From NCBI GenBank assembly GCA_903825315.1, contig CAIKAD010000005.1, positions 186,001 to 250,000 on the forward strand: a stretch of 64,000 nucleotides of DNA, given 5' to 3'. The position numbers and the translations under genes were made by a program. This stretch comes from an uncultured Candidatus Peregrinibacteria bacterium (GTDB lineage: Bacteria > Patescibacteriota > Gracilibacteria > Peribacterales > Peribacteraceae). The notes beneath the pieces were generated by a model. The model was given only the letters and a program-made list of their open reading frames with translations, was not told the origin of the DNA and ran no database searches. Shown one piece after another: positions 16,694 to 25,845 of this stretch (positions are counted from its first letter, which is position 1; each line of letters opens with the position of its first letter).

Positions 16694-18184
16694 TCAAGAT
16701 GTCGTGAGGGCTAAAGCAGTTTGCACTCTTTGTAGCACTGCTTCAGTTCCCTGTTCCTCTGCCATTGCTTCCGCCACTTCAACGGCGCCGGGACTGTAGG
16801 CTCTTCCAGTGAGGGCGACCCGGAGCGGCCAGAGCAATTGGCCCAGCTTCCATTCCCCTTCTTTCACTTTCTCCTGGAATGCGGCAAGAAGGCGGTCACT
16901 GGTCCATTCTTTCCCCGGGATGCTCTTGAGGATATTCTCGATCACTTCGAGTGCGCGCGGAAGATTCTCCTTAGTTACTTTCTGCTTGGAGCTAATGAGG
17001 AGGTCTAGGCTCACGTTCGGCTTGATGTAGAAGAAACTGAGCATGTCCGGCGCTTCCGCGAAAAAAGTAATGCGTTCCTGGATCAATGCGGCTTTCTTCT
17101 CGAGCATCTTGTCCGTGGCGGCATCCGGATACTTCTCCGCAACGAGCGGGCGGATTCTTTCCATGAATTCTTTCAAAGGGATCTTCCGGATCCACTGTCC
17201 CTGCAGCCAGTCGAGCTTTTCGGTATCAAACACCGCTCCCGCCTTTTGCACGCGGTCGAGGGAGAACGCAGAAACGAGTTCCTCCATTGTAAAGAGCTCC
17301 TGTGTCGTGCCCGGGTTCCACCCCAGGAGCGCGAGGAAGTTTACAAGCGCCTCCGGCAGGTAGCCTTTTTGCATGTACTCCTCCACAGCCACGGAATTCT
17401 GACGTTTGCTCAACTTGGTCCGGTCCTTATTAAGGAGGAGCGGAACGTGCGCGTAGCGCGGCGGCTTCCATCCCAGGAACTCGAAGAGAAGGAGATGCTT
17501 GGGGAGCGAGCTGAGCCATTCCTCGCCGCGGATCACGAGGTCGATTTCCATCAGATGATCGTCAACAACGTGCGCGAGATGGTACGTGGGGAATCCGTCG
17601 CTCTTGAGGAGCACCTGGTCGTCCACGGTGTGTCCCTGGAACTGCACCTTGCCGCGGATCTCATCCTCAAAAGCAATGATGCGTTCGTGCGGGACTTTCA
17701 TGCGGATCACGTATCGCTCGCCGGCTTTCAGTTTTGCATCCACTTCTTCCGGGCTGAGCTTTACGCATTGGCGGTCGTACATCGGTGCTTGCTTGCGCGC
17801 TTCCTGCTTCTTGCGCATTTCCTCCAGGCGCTGCGGGGTGCAGAAGCAGTGATAGGCGTGGCCGCTCTTGAGCAGTTCATCCGCGTACTTCCCGTAGAGA
17901 CCTTGAGCCTGGCGCTCGGATTGTATATACGGTCCTTTCGTGCCCTTCTGAACGGCGCTGTCGCCCTGAAGCATTACGCCTTCATCGGGCTGCATGCCCG
18001 CCCATGCGAGCGTCTTGAGGATATTCTCCGTTGCGCCTGCGACGCTTCGTTCCTGATCCGTGTCCTCAATCCGCAGGAGGAATGCTCCCTTGGACTGTCG
18101 CGCCACGAGCCAGCTCATGAGCGCAGTACGGAGTCCTCCCACGTGGAGGTAGCCGGTAGGCGACGGTGCGAATCTCGTTCTCAT
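16694..18184 (-). CDS. gltX: Glutamyl-tRNA synthetase
   Basis: The protein has 496 aa, the usual length. The class I Rossmann core has the HIGH-type motif in PSPTGYLHVGGLRTA (residues ~6-20), YHCFCTP in the connective region, and the KMSKS-type loop as DRTKLSKRQ near residue 262. The C-terminal helical anticodon-binding part is present. It charges tRNA-Glu; in lineages lacking GlnRS it also misacylates tRNA-Gln, but this cannot be decided here. The start at 18184 lies 7 nt after a TATGCT box preceded by TGC, so translation may be leaderless. Confidence 0.97.
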   Translation of the reverse strand: MRTRFAPSPTGYLHVGGLRTALMSWLVARQSKGAFLLRIEDTDQERSVAGATENILKTLAWAGMQPDEGVMLQGDSAVQKGTKGPYIQSERQAQGLYGKYADELLKSGHAYHCFCTPQRLEEMRKKQEARKQAPMYDRQCVKLSPEEVDAKLKAGERYVIRMKVPHERIIAFEDEIRGKVQFQGHTVDDQVLLKSDGFPTYHLAHVVDDHLMEIDLVIRGEEWLSSLPKHLLLFEFLGWKPPRYAHVPLLLNKDRTKLSKRQNSVAVEEYMQKGYLPEALVNFLALLGWNPGTTQELFTMEELVSAFSLDRVQKAGAVFDTEKLDWLQGQWIRKIPLKEFMERIRPLVAEKYPDAATDKMLEKKAALIQERITFFAEAPDMLSFFYIKPNVSLDLLISSKQKVTKENLPRALEVIENILKSIPGKEWTSDRLLAAFQEKVKEGEWKLGQLLWPLRVALTGRAYSPGAVEVAEAMAEEQGTEAVLQRVQTALALTTS

Positions 18185-18191
18185 ATTTCAG

Positions 18192-18200
18192 AGCATAGCA
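18192..18200 (-). promoter_or_regulatory. Extended -10 box for gltX (leaderless)
   Basis: Read on the minus strand: TGC-TATGCT, then 7 nt to the ATG at 18184. No good -35 element is seen, which is usual for extended -10 promoters. Confidence 0.5.
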
Positions 18201-18362
18201 GAGAAAATAATGCTTGACTTCAGAGATGAGAAGTTCACAATTCGCGCCGTCATGTTTTTCCGCTTGCTTCCGCCGCGCTGTCAGATCCTCTCCTAAGGAG
18301 GCGGTGGAAACAGATATCCATTCCATTCCCTCCGCGGAGAGTACGAAGCGGATCTCTTTCTT

Positions 18363-19733
18363 ATGCAACAGACAATCGAGTCTTCCTTCATCGATACGGA
18401 CTACGTTTCCCCTCTTACCGCGGAGGCGTACCTGCAGATGTACCGGGATCAAGGACAGCAACTTGTCATCAAGGCGAGTGGCAGGGAATTGACCACAGAG
18501 AAACTGCGGGCGCTGGTGCCGCAGATTGAATACCTCACGGCGAATGGCATCTACACAGTGCTTGTTTACGGGGGCGGTGAGCAAATTACCCAAGAATGGA
18601 AAGACCTGCATCCCGGCGTAGACCGGCCCAAAGTAAATGGTGTGGGTATCACCACGGACGAGGTGCGACGGGATGCAGTGCGTCCCGCTTACGAGAAGAT
18701 CCGCCGGCGCCTCCAAGATGCACTTCCAGATTTTCTGTTCTTCAATCCGGAGGACATGCCGTGCGACCGGGTGGAATCTGTGATCGGGAAAGATGGCCAA
18801 CCTGTCGATCCCCGATGGGTGGGAAAACCCAGAGGGTTAGTGATCCCCCAGGGGAGAAATGTTGCCATCGGTTTTATGGGCATGATGGGGAAGGAAGATC
18901 TGAATGTGAATGCTGATTGGATTGCGCGTGGCGTGGGAGAGCTCGATCAGACCGGAGAAATATTCTTCCTTACGGAAACCCGCGGCGTCCTCGATCGTCA
19001 GAAGAATGTGGTGCCGGTTCTCCTTGCAAACGAGATTCGGTCCGACGGCGGCTATCCGGGTCTGGATATCGATGGCGGCATGGGGCTCAAAACACTGGAA
19101 GTGAAGAATCTTCTCGCAGCGACACGGGGCAGGCTGCAGAAAGTGGTGTTTACCGACGGTGCCGGTTTGCGCCGCGAAATTGAGGATTGGAGAGGAGGCG
19201 GTACGCTCGTGTTCGATCCGTGCGATCTTGAATGTTCCCCGGCAACGGCAATAGAGCACACCATCGTCGATACCATTGATGCCGAATATGAGGAGCAAGG
19301 ATTATTCCGGCGGCTCATGCCGGAGGGGAAGGAGCGCGCGAGGCGGGAACGGAGAGTTGTGCGCATCGGCAACTCGCCCATGGGAGGATTCTCCCTGCTC
19401 GACCATCCCAGTGATAATGCCGTGGAGTTTGCACGGTACTGGGCGGGATATCCGGGGAACGGGATTGGGAAGCATATCGTGGGACATGCTCAACGGCAGT
19501 TTGGGATCATGGGTCGGAACGAGTTGTTTGCCCTCAGTGCTCCCCTCAATCCTTCCGACGAGACAAGCAAGCAGAAGCTCATAGAGCTCTACCAAAGCTA
19601 CGGTTTCCAGTGCAGGGGGAAGGTGAGCGAGTTTCAAGGCAAGGATGGTGTTCCGCATCACGTATCCGCATATGATCCGGCGACGCGTGGCCGGGATCCG
19701 TATTACTTCATATACAAACGTCCCGGGAGTTGA
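18363..19733 (+). CDS. N-acetylglutamate kinase-like / GNAT acetyltransferase fusion
   Basis: The protein has 456 aa. The N-terminal ~310 residues are an amino-acid-kinase fold: LVIKASGREL early and VLVYGGGEQI for substrate binding, with GVGITTDEVRR and DGGMGLKTLEVKNLL later. The C-terminal ~140 residues look like a GNAT domain (FARYWAGYPGNGIGKHIVGHAQRQFG; ELYQSYGFQCRG at the end). This is the layout of bifunctional or DUF619-type acetylglutamate synthase/kinase proteins acting at the start of arginine synthesis. No other arg gene lies in the window, so the pathway is not confirmed. The kinase core is divergent; it might instead act mainly as synthase (ArgA type). Confidence 0.75.
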   Translation: MQQTIESSFIDTDYVSPLTAEAYLQMYRDQGQQLVIKASGRELTTEKLRALVPQIEYLTANGIYTVLVYGGGEQITQEWKDLHPGVDRPKVNGVGITTDEVRRDAVRPAYEKIRRRLQDALPDFLFFNPEDMPCDRVESVIGKDGQPVDPRWVGKPRGLVIPQGRNVAIGFMGMMGKEDLNVNADWIARGVGELDQTGEIFFLTETRGVLDRQKNVVPVLLANEIRSDGGYPGLDIDGGMGLKTLEVKNLLAATRGRLQKVVFTDGAGLRREIEDWRGGGTLVFDPCDLECSPATAIEHTIVDTIDAEYEEQGLFRRLMPEGKERARRERRVVRIGNSPMGGFSLLDHPSDNAVEFARYWAGYPGNGIGKHIVGHAQRQFGIMGRNELFALSAPLNPSDETSKQKLIELYQSYGFQCRGKVSEFQGKDGVPHHVSAYDPATRGRDPYYFIYKRPGS

Positions 19734-19769
19734 AGCCCGGGACAAGGAATCTCGAGATGTGAGGGAGGA

Positions 19770-20537
19770 TCAGTTGACGACCTCTACCGTGAATGTCACG
19801 GCTTCGTTGGGCTTGTCCTGATCGTTGCGCGGGACGTTAACGATGGCATCCACCACGTCCAGGCCCTCCGTTACCTTGCCGAAGACCGTATGCTGGCCGT
19901 TGAGCCAAGGCGTGGAATCTGCCTGGATGATAAAGAACTGGCTGCCATTGGTGTTAGGTCCGCGGTTGGCCATGGCGATAGCGCCCTTTTCCAGAGGCAG
20001 CGACTGCAACTGGTCGTTGTAGACGTAGCCGCGGCGCTCGTAGTACTGCTTGAGCGTGAGGTTGGCGATTTCCGGCGAGAGCTGCTGACCGCCCGACGCC
20101 TGCGCAACGGTGGTGTCGCTGAGGCCGTAGCTGTCTGCATTGATCTCATCCTCAAACGTGTCACCGAAGATGCTCTTTCCTCCCGTGCCGTCGCCGTTGG
20201 GATCGCCGCCCTGGATCATGAAGTCCGGAATGACGCGGTGGAAGGTGAGGCCGTTGTAGTAGCCGTTCTTGGCGAGCGTGATGAAGTTGGTAACTGTCTT
20301 GGGGGCGGCGTCCGCATCCAGTTCCAGCGTGATGTCTCCCTTGCTCGTCTTGAGAATCACGGTGTGCTTGCCGGATAGGATGGTGCCATCGAATGCGAAC
20401 ATATCAGGTGCGGCGGAATTGAGAGCTCCCGAAGAAGAAGAAGCGGATGCTTCCGGAGGGGAGGCTGGCGGAGTGGGGCTGCCACAGCTCACAAGGAGAA
20501 AAGCCAGCGCAAAAAGCGGGATGAGGAATTTATACAT
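19770..20537 (-). CDS. Cyclophilin-type peptidyl-prolyl isomerase, lipoprotein
   Basis: The protein has 255 aa. The N-terminus is a lipoprotein signal with lipobox LVSC (Cys ~18), followed by a Pro/Ser/Ala linker, so the enzyme is tethered outside the cytoplasmic membrane; lspA is nearby. The cyclophilin domain starts at about residue 60 ([20 protein letters not shown]) and has the core [15 protein letters not shown] and [15 protein letters not shown]. An insertion of about 35 residues ([20 protein letters not shown]) enlarges the usual fold. It is convergent with the acetylglutamate kinase-like gene. Confidence 0.93.
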   Translation of the reverse strand: MYKFLIPLFALAFLLVSCGSPTPPASPPEASASSSSGALNSAAPDMFAFDGTILSGKHTVILKTSKGDITLELDADAAPKTVTNFITLAKNGYYNGLTFHRVIPDFMIQGGDPNGDGTGGKSIFGDTFEDEINADSYGLSDTTVAQASGGQQLSPEIANLTLKQYYERRGYVYNDQLQSLPLEKGAIAMANRGPNTNGSQFFIIQADSTPWLNGQHTVFGKVTEGLDVVDAIVNVPRNDQDKPNEAVTFTVEVVN

Positions 20538-20738
20538 ACGCGGGAGAGCCTACTGAGGAGGTCGTATATACGCAAGCAGTGAGCCAAGTATTCCATTCCT
20601 GCCCTTGCTGCGCGGAATGTGTACATTCTCAACTCCAAAGCACAAAAACAGGCTCATCGCTTCTGTTACACCTGCTGATCATTTTCCACTTGTCGTCTCG
20701 GAGTTTCAATGTTTTCGTCCCTTCTCGATGAGTTTCCT

Positions 20739-21785
20739 TTATTTCCTTGCTTGCGAAAGGATGTTAGCGATTTCCTTTGCGGCCTCGGGACGGTACAGCG
20801 TTCGCATCTTTTCTCCCATGGTTGCGAGAGCTGTCTTGTCCTTTAGGTATCGTGTGAGCGTGGGGACGAGAGCGGCAGGCAAGTTCTTCTGTTCCATAAC
20901 GATGCATCCCCCACTCTTTTCCGCGGCACGTGCGTTGGTTTCCTGGTGGTCTTGTGCAACACCTCTTAAAGGAACGAGGATGGTAGGGATGCCGTTGGCG
21001 GCGAGTTCGGTAATGACGCTTGCGCCGCTCCGGCTCAATGCAAGGTTGGCCGTGGCAAAAAGGTGGGGCATGTATTCCTGTGCAAAGGGGCAGGACCAGT
21101 ATCCCGGCCTGGGGGACGCTCCTGCTTTTCCTGGTCCGGTGATGTGGATGATGTCGCACTGCTGGAGGAGCGCATCGAGATGTGCAGTGACAACCTCATT
21201 GAGTGCCTGTGCCCCCTGGCTCCCGCCGATTACGAGGAGGACGGGCTTCTTGCCCGGAAGTCCCGTGATGGCCAGTCCCTGCAATCGCGAACCCTGCGTG
21301 AGTGCAGGCCGTATCGGATTCCCGGTGTGGACGATGTTGTAGGTTGCAGGCGATAAGCGGTAGGACAATGGCATTCCTGTACAAACGGTCTTGGCCCATT
21401 TGGCGATGAGACGGTTAGCACGACCCATGACTGCATCGGACTCATGGAGGACGATGGGAATCCGACGGCGGCGCGCGGCGAGTGCCACCGGCACGCTCAC
21501 GGCGCCTCCTTTGGAGAAGATAGCGTCGGGACGGAACGCATCAAGCGCCCTTCCCGCCTCGCGCAGCGCACGGAAAAAAATGAACGGGAACTTCCAGGAC
21601 CGGCGCGGGAGTGAGATGGGTGTAAACGGCAAGCCTTCCTTGCGGAGAAACTCCTGCTCTTCCGGGCGGTCGGAGCAGAGGAAATGAAGTTCCATCCCCG
21701 GCTCCTGTTCCCGAAGTGCGTGGGCCACCGCGACACAGGGGGCCACGTGGCCGATCGATCCGCCGCCCGAGAGGAGAATCTTCAT
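20739..21785 (-). CDS. murG: UDP-N-acetylglucosamine--MurNAc-pentapeptide N-acetylglucosamine transferase
   Basis: The protein has 348 aa. MurG adds GlcNAc to lipid I to make lipid II at the inner face of the membrane. The N-terminal loop GGGSIGHVAP (family GGTGGHxxPA), KGGAVSVP, HESDAVMGRANR and the C-terminal donor-site GGSQGAQALN with RSGASVITELAANGIPTI are all present. The first loop has GGSIGH instead of GGTGGH but keeps His. The start lies 8 nt after TGA-TAACCT (21794-21802 on the minus strand), a possible leaderless promoter. ftsW lies upstream, separated by a repeat array. Confidence 0.95.
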   Translation of the reverse strand: MKILLSGGGSIGHVAPCVAVAHALREQEPGMELHFLCSDRPEEQEFLRKEGLPFTPISLPRRSWKFPFIFFRALREAGRALDAFRPDAIFSKGGAVSVPVALAARRRRIPIVLHESDAVMGRANRLIAKWAKTVCTGMPLSYRLSPATYNIVHTGNPIRPALTQGSRLQGLAITGLPGKKPVLLVIGGSQGAQALNEVVTAHLDALLQQCDIIHITGPGKAGASPRPGYWSCPFAQEYMPHLFATANLALSRSGASVITELAANGIPTILVPLRGVAQDHQETNARAAEKSGGCIVMEQKNLPAALVPTLTRYLKDKTALATMGEKMRTLYRPEAAKEIANILSQARK

Positions 21786-21797
21786 GGAGGGTTAGGT

Positions 21798-21922
21798 TAT
21801 CAGAGTATTGAAGGAGAAGAATATTGGAATATTCGATTACTCGAGTATTGGGGATACATTCAGAAGAAGGTGCGAAGTCGTATCTTGATGATCCCGTATA
21901 CCAATACTCCAATATTCCTTTT
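21798..21922. repeat. AGTATTG/AATATTGG-word inverted repeat between murG and ftsW
   Basis: The left arm (21804-21853) contains GAGTATTGAAGG, GAATATTGGAATATTCG and CGAGTATTGGGG. The right arm (21894-21919) is the inverted form ATACCAATACTCCAATATTCC. The same word set occurs at 42568-42600 inside a glycosyltransferase and at 52690-52770 before pheT. Confidence 0.75.
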
Positions 21923-23150
21923 AACGAGTAGCCAAACCAAACGCAAATCGCCTCTTCTCTTGACGGGGAGCTCTGGTGATCGCGTGTTCCGTGGAGTGCA
22001 TGGAGATGTTCAGGAGGATGCCGATACCGCAGAGCGTGGCAAGGAGCGAGGAACCGCCGTAGCTCACAAAGGGAAGTGTGAGGCCGGTGATGGGGAAGAG
22101 GCCGATGTTGACCGCAATGTTGATGGAAGTCTGTACAGCCAGCATGGACGTGATGCCGGTGGCGAGGAGGAAGCCGAAGCGGTCCGGTGCGTTTTGTGCG
22201 ATGCGGTATCCGCGCGCGATGAGAATGGCGTACATCCCCAGCACGATGAGGAGGCGGAGAAAGCCCAGCTCCTCGGCCATGGCGGAAAAGATCATGTCTG
22301 CCTGCACTTCCGGCAGGTAGCCGAACTTTTGAATGGACTTGCCGTACCCCACGCCGAAGAGACCACCGCTCCCGATGGCGATGAGCGCCTGGCGGATCTG
22401 GAACCCGATAGATTCCACGATGGCCGGGTTATCGGGGAAGAGGAACGCGGTGAATCGAGCGCGGATATACTCTTTCTGGAGGATGAGCGGCAAGCCGAAG
22501 ACGCCGGCGAGCGATCCTCCCAGAAACAGGTGGAACACGTTCCCGCCCGCAATGAAGAACATGATGGTGGCGATGCCGCAGAGTACGAGGAAGGTGCCAA
22601 AGTCCGGTTCCAAAGCGATGATGACGGTGCTCGCGACGAGCAGTGTGGCAAAGGGCACGAAACCTTCCTTTAATGTTCCGATCAGCTGCTCCCGTTTTTG
22701 CAGCCATACTGCAAGATAGAAGATGAACGTGAGTTTGAAGAGCTCGGAGGGTTGGAGCGAAAGGGGGCCCAAGCGCAGCCAGCTGCTAGAGGTCCCCCAC
22801 CCCGCGCTGAGGCCAGGAATGAAGACGGCTACGAGGAGAGCGAGGGAGACGAAGTAGAGCGTACGGGCATGGCGTTCCCAGAAGTGGTACGGAATGAACA
22901 TCATTCCCAACATGACGCCAATCCCCTCGATAACGCGGAGGAAGTGCCGCGTGAGGTAAAATGCGTTAGTGGGTGCGGCCATTGCACCGGACTGGGTGAG
23001 CCTGAGAGTGAGTTGGTAGCTTTCGAAAACACTCACGCTCGCGATCATGGCGAGTCCGAACAGCGTCAGCACCGCGGTAATGCCTAACAAGAGGAGATCG
23101 ATACGGCGGAACACGGCGAGGAGCGTAGCGGATTGTTCCTGTCTCTGCAT
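21921..23150 (-). CDS. ftsW: Lipid II polymerase / cell-division protein FtsW (SEDS family)
   Basis: The protein has 409 aa with about ten membrane segments. FtsW/RodA proteins polymerise lipid II with a class B PBP. Visible landmarks are WGTSSSWLRLGPLSLQPSE (family pattern GA-RW--G----QPSE), the ALEPDFGT loop carrying the catalytic Asp region, and LPFVSYGGSS near the end. The start at 23150 is set by a good SD (GAGGAG, 6 nt upstream). The start codon overlaps the divergent lspA start in the tetranucleotide CATG, so neither gene has a private 5' region. Downstream is murG. Confidence 0.95.
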   Translation of the reverse strand: MQRQEQSATLLAVFRRIDLLLLGITAVLTLFGLAMIASVSVFESYQLTLRLTQSGAMAAPTNAFYLTRHFLRVIEGIGVMLGMMFIPYHFWERHARTLYFVSLALLVAVFIPGLSAGWGTSSSWLRLGPLSLQPSELFKLTFIFYLAVWLQKREQLIGTLKEGFVPFATLLVASTVIIALEPDFGTFLVLCGIATIMFFIAGGNVFHLFLGGSLAGVFGLPLILQKEYIRARFTAFLFPDNPAIVESIGFQIRQALIAIGSGGLFGVGYGKSIQKFGYLPEVQADMIFSAMAEELGFLRLLIVLGMYAILIARGYRIAQNAPDRFGFLLATGITSMLAVQTSINIAVNIGLFPITGLTLPFVSYGGSSLLATLCGIGILLNISMHSTEHAITRAPRQEKRRFAFGLATR

Positions 23151-23583
23151 GTATACTCCTCTCGTGTTTGTGTTCCTGATCTCCGCCATTGCCGCCTTCC
23201 TGGTCAGCGGAGCGGCAACCCTTCTCAGCAAAACGTTCCTCCATGGGCGTATTGCCCTCTTGGGTTCATTTGCCGGATTGGAACGGTCGTTCAATCCGGG
23301 CATAGCCTTCGGGATACGCCTTCCCATCCAGGATGCCCTCATCACTGCCGCTCTCTGTGCGGTGGTGTACTTTGCATGGCGTTTCCGGCAGTTGCGGTTC
23401 CAGCAATTGGCGTTCGGCCTCATTGCAGGTGGCGCTATTGCCAATATTGCCGATCGCCTCGCTGACGGTTATGTGACCGATTATTTCCAGGTCGGCTCCT
23501 TTCCTGTCTTTAACGTAGCGGACAGCTGTATTACGGTGGGTGTATTTCTCCTCTTAATGGAGGGGCTGTGGAGGAAACGATAG
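23149..23583 (+). CDS. lspA: Lipoprotein signal peptidase
   Basis: The protein has 144 aa with four membrane segments. It cleaves the signal peptide of prolipoproteins before the lipidated Cys. The catalytic Asp pair is in IANIADRLADGYVTDYFQ and FNVADSCITVG, matching the family's GxxxNxxDR...VxDF and FNxAD blocks. The ATG at 23149 shares the palindrome CATG with the oppositely oriented ftsW start. No SD is visible, and its upstream DNA is ftsW coding sequence. The lipobox cyclophilin at 19.8-20.5 kb is a likely substrate. Confidence 0.92.
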   Translation: MYTPLVFVFLISAIAAFLVSGAATLLSKTFLHGRIALLGSFAGLERSFNPGIAFGIRLPIQDALITAALCAVVYFAWRFRQLRFQQLAFGLIAGGAIANIADRLADGYVTDYFQVGSFPVFNVADSCITVGVFLLLMEGLWRKR

Positions 23584-23592
23584 GGTTGATTG

Positions 23593-23658
23593 GTTACGGG
23601 GTCATTTGGTCGCAACCGATCCCGGAGTTTTGTTCCAATGAACCAAATGGCCAGTAAC
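23593..23658. repeat. Inverted repeat (GTTAC..CATTTGGT) between lspA and murA
   Basis: GTTACGGGGTCATTTGGT (23593-23610) pairs imperfectly with ACCAAATGGCCAGTAAC (23642-23658). The arms use the TCATTTGGT word seen in other spacers of this window. Confidence 0.65.
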
Positions 23659-23701
23659 TATATGGTCGAGCCTTCTACTTCATATAGGCTTCCCTCTGCG
23701 C

Positions 23702-23707
23702 TATACT
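23702..23707 (+). promoter_or_regulatory. -10 box for murA (leaderless)
   Basis: TATACT, then 9 nt to the murA ATG at 23717. No SD is present. Confidence 0.5.
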
Positions 23708-23716
23708 CCGAACCCC

Positions 23717-24988
23717 ATGCCCCTTACGTATCACGTTCGTGGAGGCAGGCCTCTCCACGGGGAAGTCTCCGTCGGCGGGTCCAAGAACGCGGCACTCCCC
23801 CTCATTGCGGGCTCACTCCTCGCGGATGGCGAAACGGTGCTCACGAACGTGCCTAAGCTACGAGATACGCTCGCCATGCTTCGCATCCTCGATTTCCTCG
23901 GTGCGGAGACCAGCTTTGAGGACGGCACCGTGCGCATCCGCACGGACAGCCTCCGCAGCAAGCCTATTCCGGCTGAGTACGTTTCCACACTGCGCGGCGC
24001 CATCGTCCTCCTCGGCCCGCTTCTCGTTCGCTTTGGCGTGGTGGAGATGTCGTATCCCGGCGGGTGCGTGCTGGGAAAGCGTCCCGTTGGCGCGCACATT
24101 GAGGCGTTTAAACAGATGGGGGCAAAAGATATGAGTACGGACAATGTCCTGCACTTGCAGGGCGCCCTAAAGCCTGCTCGCGTGATTCTGCCGGAGTTCT
24201 CGGTGACTGCGACGGAGAACGTGATCCTCGCTGCCGCACTTCTCCCCGGCGAAACGACCATCGAGCTGGCTGCGGCAGAACCGCACGTGAAGGACGTGGA
24301 GGACTTTGTGGAAAAGATGGGGGCGGAGGTGGAAGGAAAGGGCTCGCATACTGTTACTATCCGTGGCAAGAAGGATCTCCATCCCGTCTCGCACCACGTC
24401 ATTCCCGACTATCTGGAAGCGGGAGCGCTGGCGCTCGCCGGCCTGGTGACGCGTGGCAAGGTCTCCGTGCGTGGCGTGGATGTGTCACACCTCACCTCCT
24501 TCCTGGACGTTCTGCGGCGTGGAGGCTGCTGTTGGGATTTTAAGGAAGAAGGAGGCGTTCTCACTATGGATGGCGACGCCTCGCAATGTCATGCCATGCA
24601 CGTACGCACGAACATCTTTCCAGGTTTTCCCACCGATCTGCAGGCGCCGCTGGGCGTGGCGCTCACTCAGGCAAACGGCGTGAGTCGCATCTTTGAACGT
24701 CTCTACGAAGGCCGGTTTGGATACCTCTACGAGCTGGAGAAGATGGGGGCGCATGTGGAGATTCTCAATGCGCACCAAGCTCTCATCATCGGTCCCACTC
24801 CTTTGCGAGGGCGGGTTGTGGCGAGCAATGACATCCGTGCAGGTTCGGCTATGGTGCTTGCCGCGCTTTGTGCCGAAGGTGAAACGACTATCACCGACAT
24901 CCGCTATATCGAGCGCGGGTACGACCGCCTGGATGAGAAGCTGCGGAGTATGGGGGCGGAGATTGAGAGGGTGGAGACGAAAGACTAA
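23717..24988 (+). CDS. murA: UDP-N-acetylglucosamine 1-carboxyvinyltransferase
   Basis: The protein has 423 aa, normal length. MurA transfers enolpyruvate from PEP to UDP-GlcNAc, the first committed peptidoglycan step. Seen: VGGSKNAALPLIAG near the N-terminus (Lys and Asn of the UDP-sugar site), and PGGCVLGKRPVGAH at about residue 113, whose Cys is the catalytic and fosfomycin-reactive residue. DLQAPLGVALTQANG and the C-terminal GYDRLDEKL segment are also typical. Translation probably begins on a leaderless transcript. A word-repeat hairpin follows the stop codon at once. Confidence 0.97.
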   Translation: MPLTYHVRGGRPLHGEVSVGGSKNAALPLIAGSLLADGETVLTNVPKLRDTLAMLRILDFLGAETSFEDGTVRIRTDSLRSKPIPAEYVSTLRGAIVLLGPLLVRFGVVEMSYPGGCVLGKRPVGAHIEAFKQMGAKDMSTDNVLHLQGALKPARVILPEFSVTATENVILAAALLPGETTIELAAAEPHVKDVEDFVEKMGAEVEGKGSHTVTIRGKKDLHPVSHHVIPDYLEAGALALAGLVTRGKVSVRGVDVSHLTSFLDVLRRGGCCWDFKEEGGVLTMDGDASQCHAMHVRTNIFPGFPTDLQAPLGVALTQANGVSRIFERLYEGRFGYLYELEKMGAHVEILNAHQALIIGPTPLRGRVVASNDIRAGSAMVLAALCAEGETTITDIRYIERGYDRLDEKLRSMGAEIERVETKD

Positions 24989-24990
24989 GG

Positions 24991-25107
24991 ATGCGGAAGA
25001 ATCAGAAGATGCAGAGGAAGCAGAAGAGAAGGGATTCTTGGTGAACAGAGCGGTTTTGGGGGTTCCTCTGCATCTTCTGCATCCTTTGCTTCCTCTGCAT
25101 CCCTCCG
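24991..25107. repeat. GATGCAGAGGAAGCAG-word inverted repeat between murA and the MBL gene
   Basis: The left arm (24991-25030) repeats GAAGAATCAGAAGATGCAGAGG-like words. The right arm (25067-25107) is the inverse, CCTCTGCATCTTCTGCATCC and TTTGCTTCCTCTGCATCC. The same words are translated inside the deacetylase at 48550-48592 and the GT4 at 42325-42366. Confidence 0.78.
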
Positions 25108-25153
25108 ATAAACCCTTTTCTCTCACCCGCTCTTTCACTACCATAAGCGTCCG

Positions 25154-25693
25154 ATGGCTCTCACCTTTTCCACACTTGGCGGTTGTACAGTCCGTGTTAC
25201 CGGCGCGGCGCGGCCGGCCATAATCTTTCCCGCTTCCTCCGGATCGGCGAAAGATGTGTTGGAGCTCCTCTCCTCTCCGGAGGAGGAGCAGCGCGAGGGT
25301 GCTGTGTCCTGGCCGGGCGAGTACAACATCGGTGGAGTGTCCGTGTGGGGGATTGGCCATAGTGAAGGCCAGCAGATTTCCTACGTTGCGGAACTGGATG
25401 GTATCCGCTGCGCTTTTCTCTCCTCCCCTCTTCAGGATTGGACGGACAGGCAGCTGGAGATGGTAGGAGAAATTGATGTGCTGGTGTTGCCTGCTGAGGA
25501 TCAGAAGGTTGCGCAGAAGCTTATTGACGAGTTCGATCCGCGCATTCTCATTATTATTCCCACAGAAGACAAGGAGGCGTACGCAGCCATTGCCAAACTG
25601 GTGGGAGTTAAACCCGATTCCACGATGGCGGAATACAAAATGAAGAGCACGTTGCCGGCGGAGGGGCGGGAAGTGGTGGTGCTGAGGAAGTGA
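25154..25693 (+). CDS. Degenerate metallo-beta-lactamase-fold protein
   Basis: The protein has 179 aa. It follows the pattern of the UPF0173/L-ascorbate-6-P-lactonase-like branch (SWPGEYNIGGVSVWGI; AFLSSPLQD; IDVLVLPAEDQ). It lacks the HxHxDH metal-binding motif and is shorter than an active MBL hydrolase. It is therefore probably a non-catalytic or binding protein. The ATG at 25154 lies 9 nt after TACCAT, so a leaderless start is possible. It follows murA on the same strand, with a repeat array between them. Confidence 0.65.
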   Translation: MALTFSTLGGCTVRVTGAARPAIIFPASSGSAKDVLELLSSPEEEQREGAVSWPGEYNIGGVSVWGIGHSEGQQISYVAELDGIRCAFLSSPLQDWTDRQLEMVGEIDVLVLPAEDQKVAQKLIDEFDPRILIIIPTEDKEAYAAIAKLVGVKPDSTMAEYKMKSTLPAEGREVVVLRK

Positions 25694-25845
25694 AGGATGG
25701 TCGTTACTTCGTTCATTGGTTATTTGGGATGGAAGTTTCGGCGTTTTGAGAGGGGTATCGAATACAGAAAACCGGCAATGAAATAAGGTTCTTCATGGTA
25801 CGGTCAGGAACAGGTAGAGTATGCAGGCGATCTTTCGAAGGCCAT

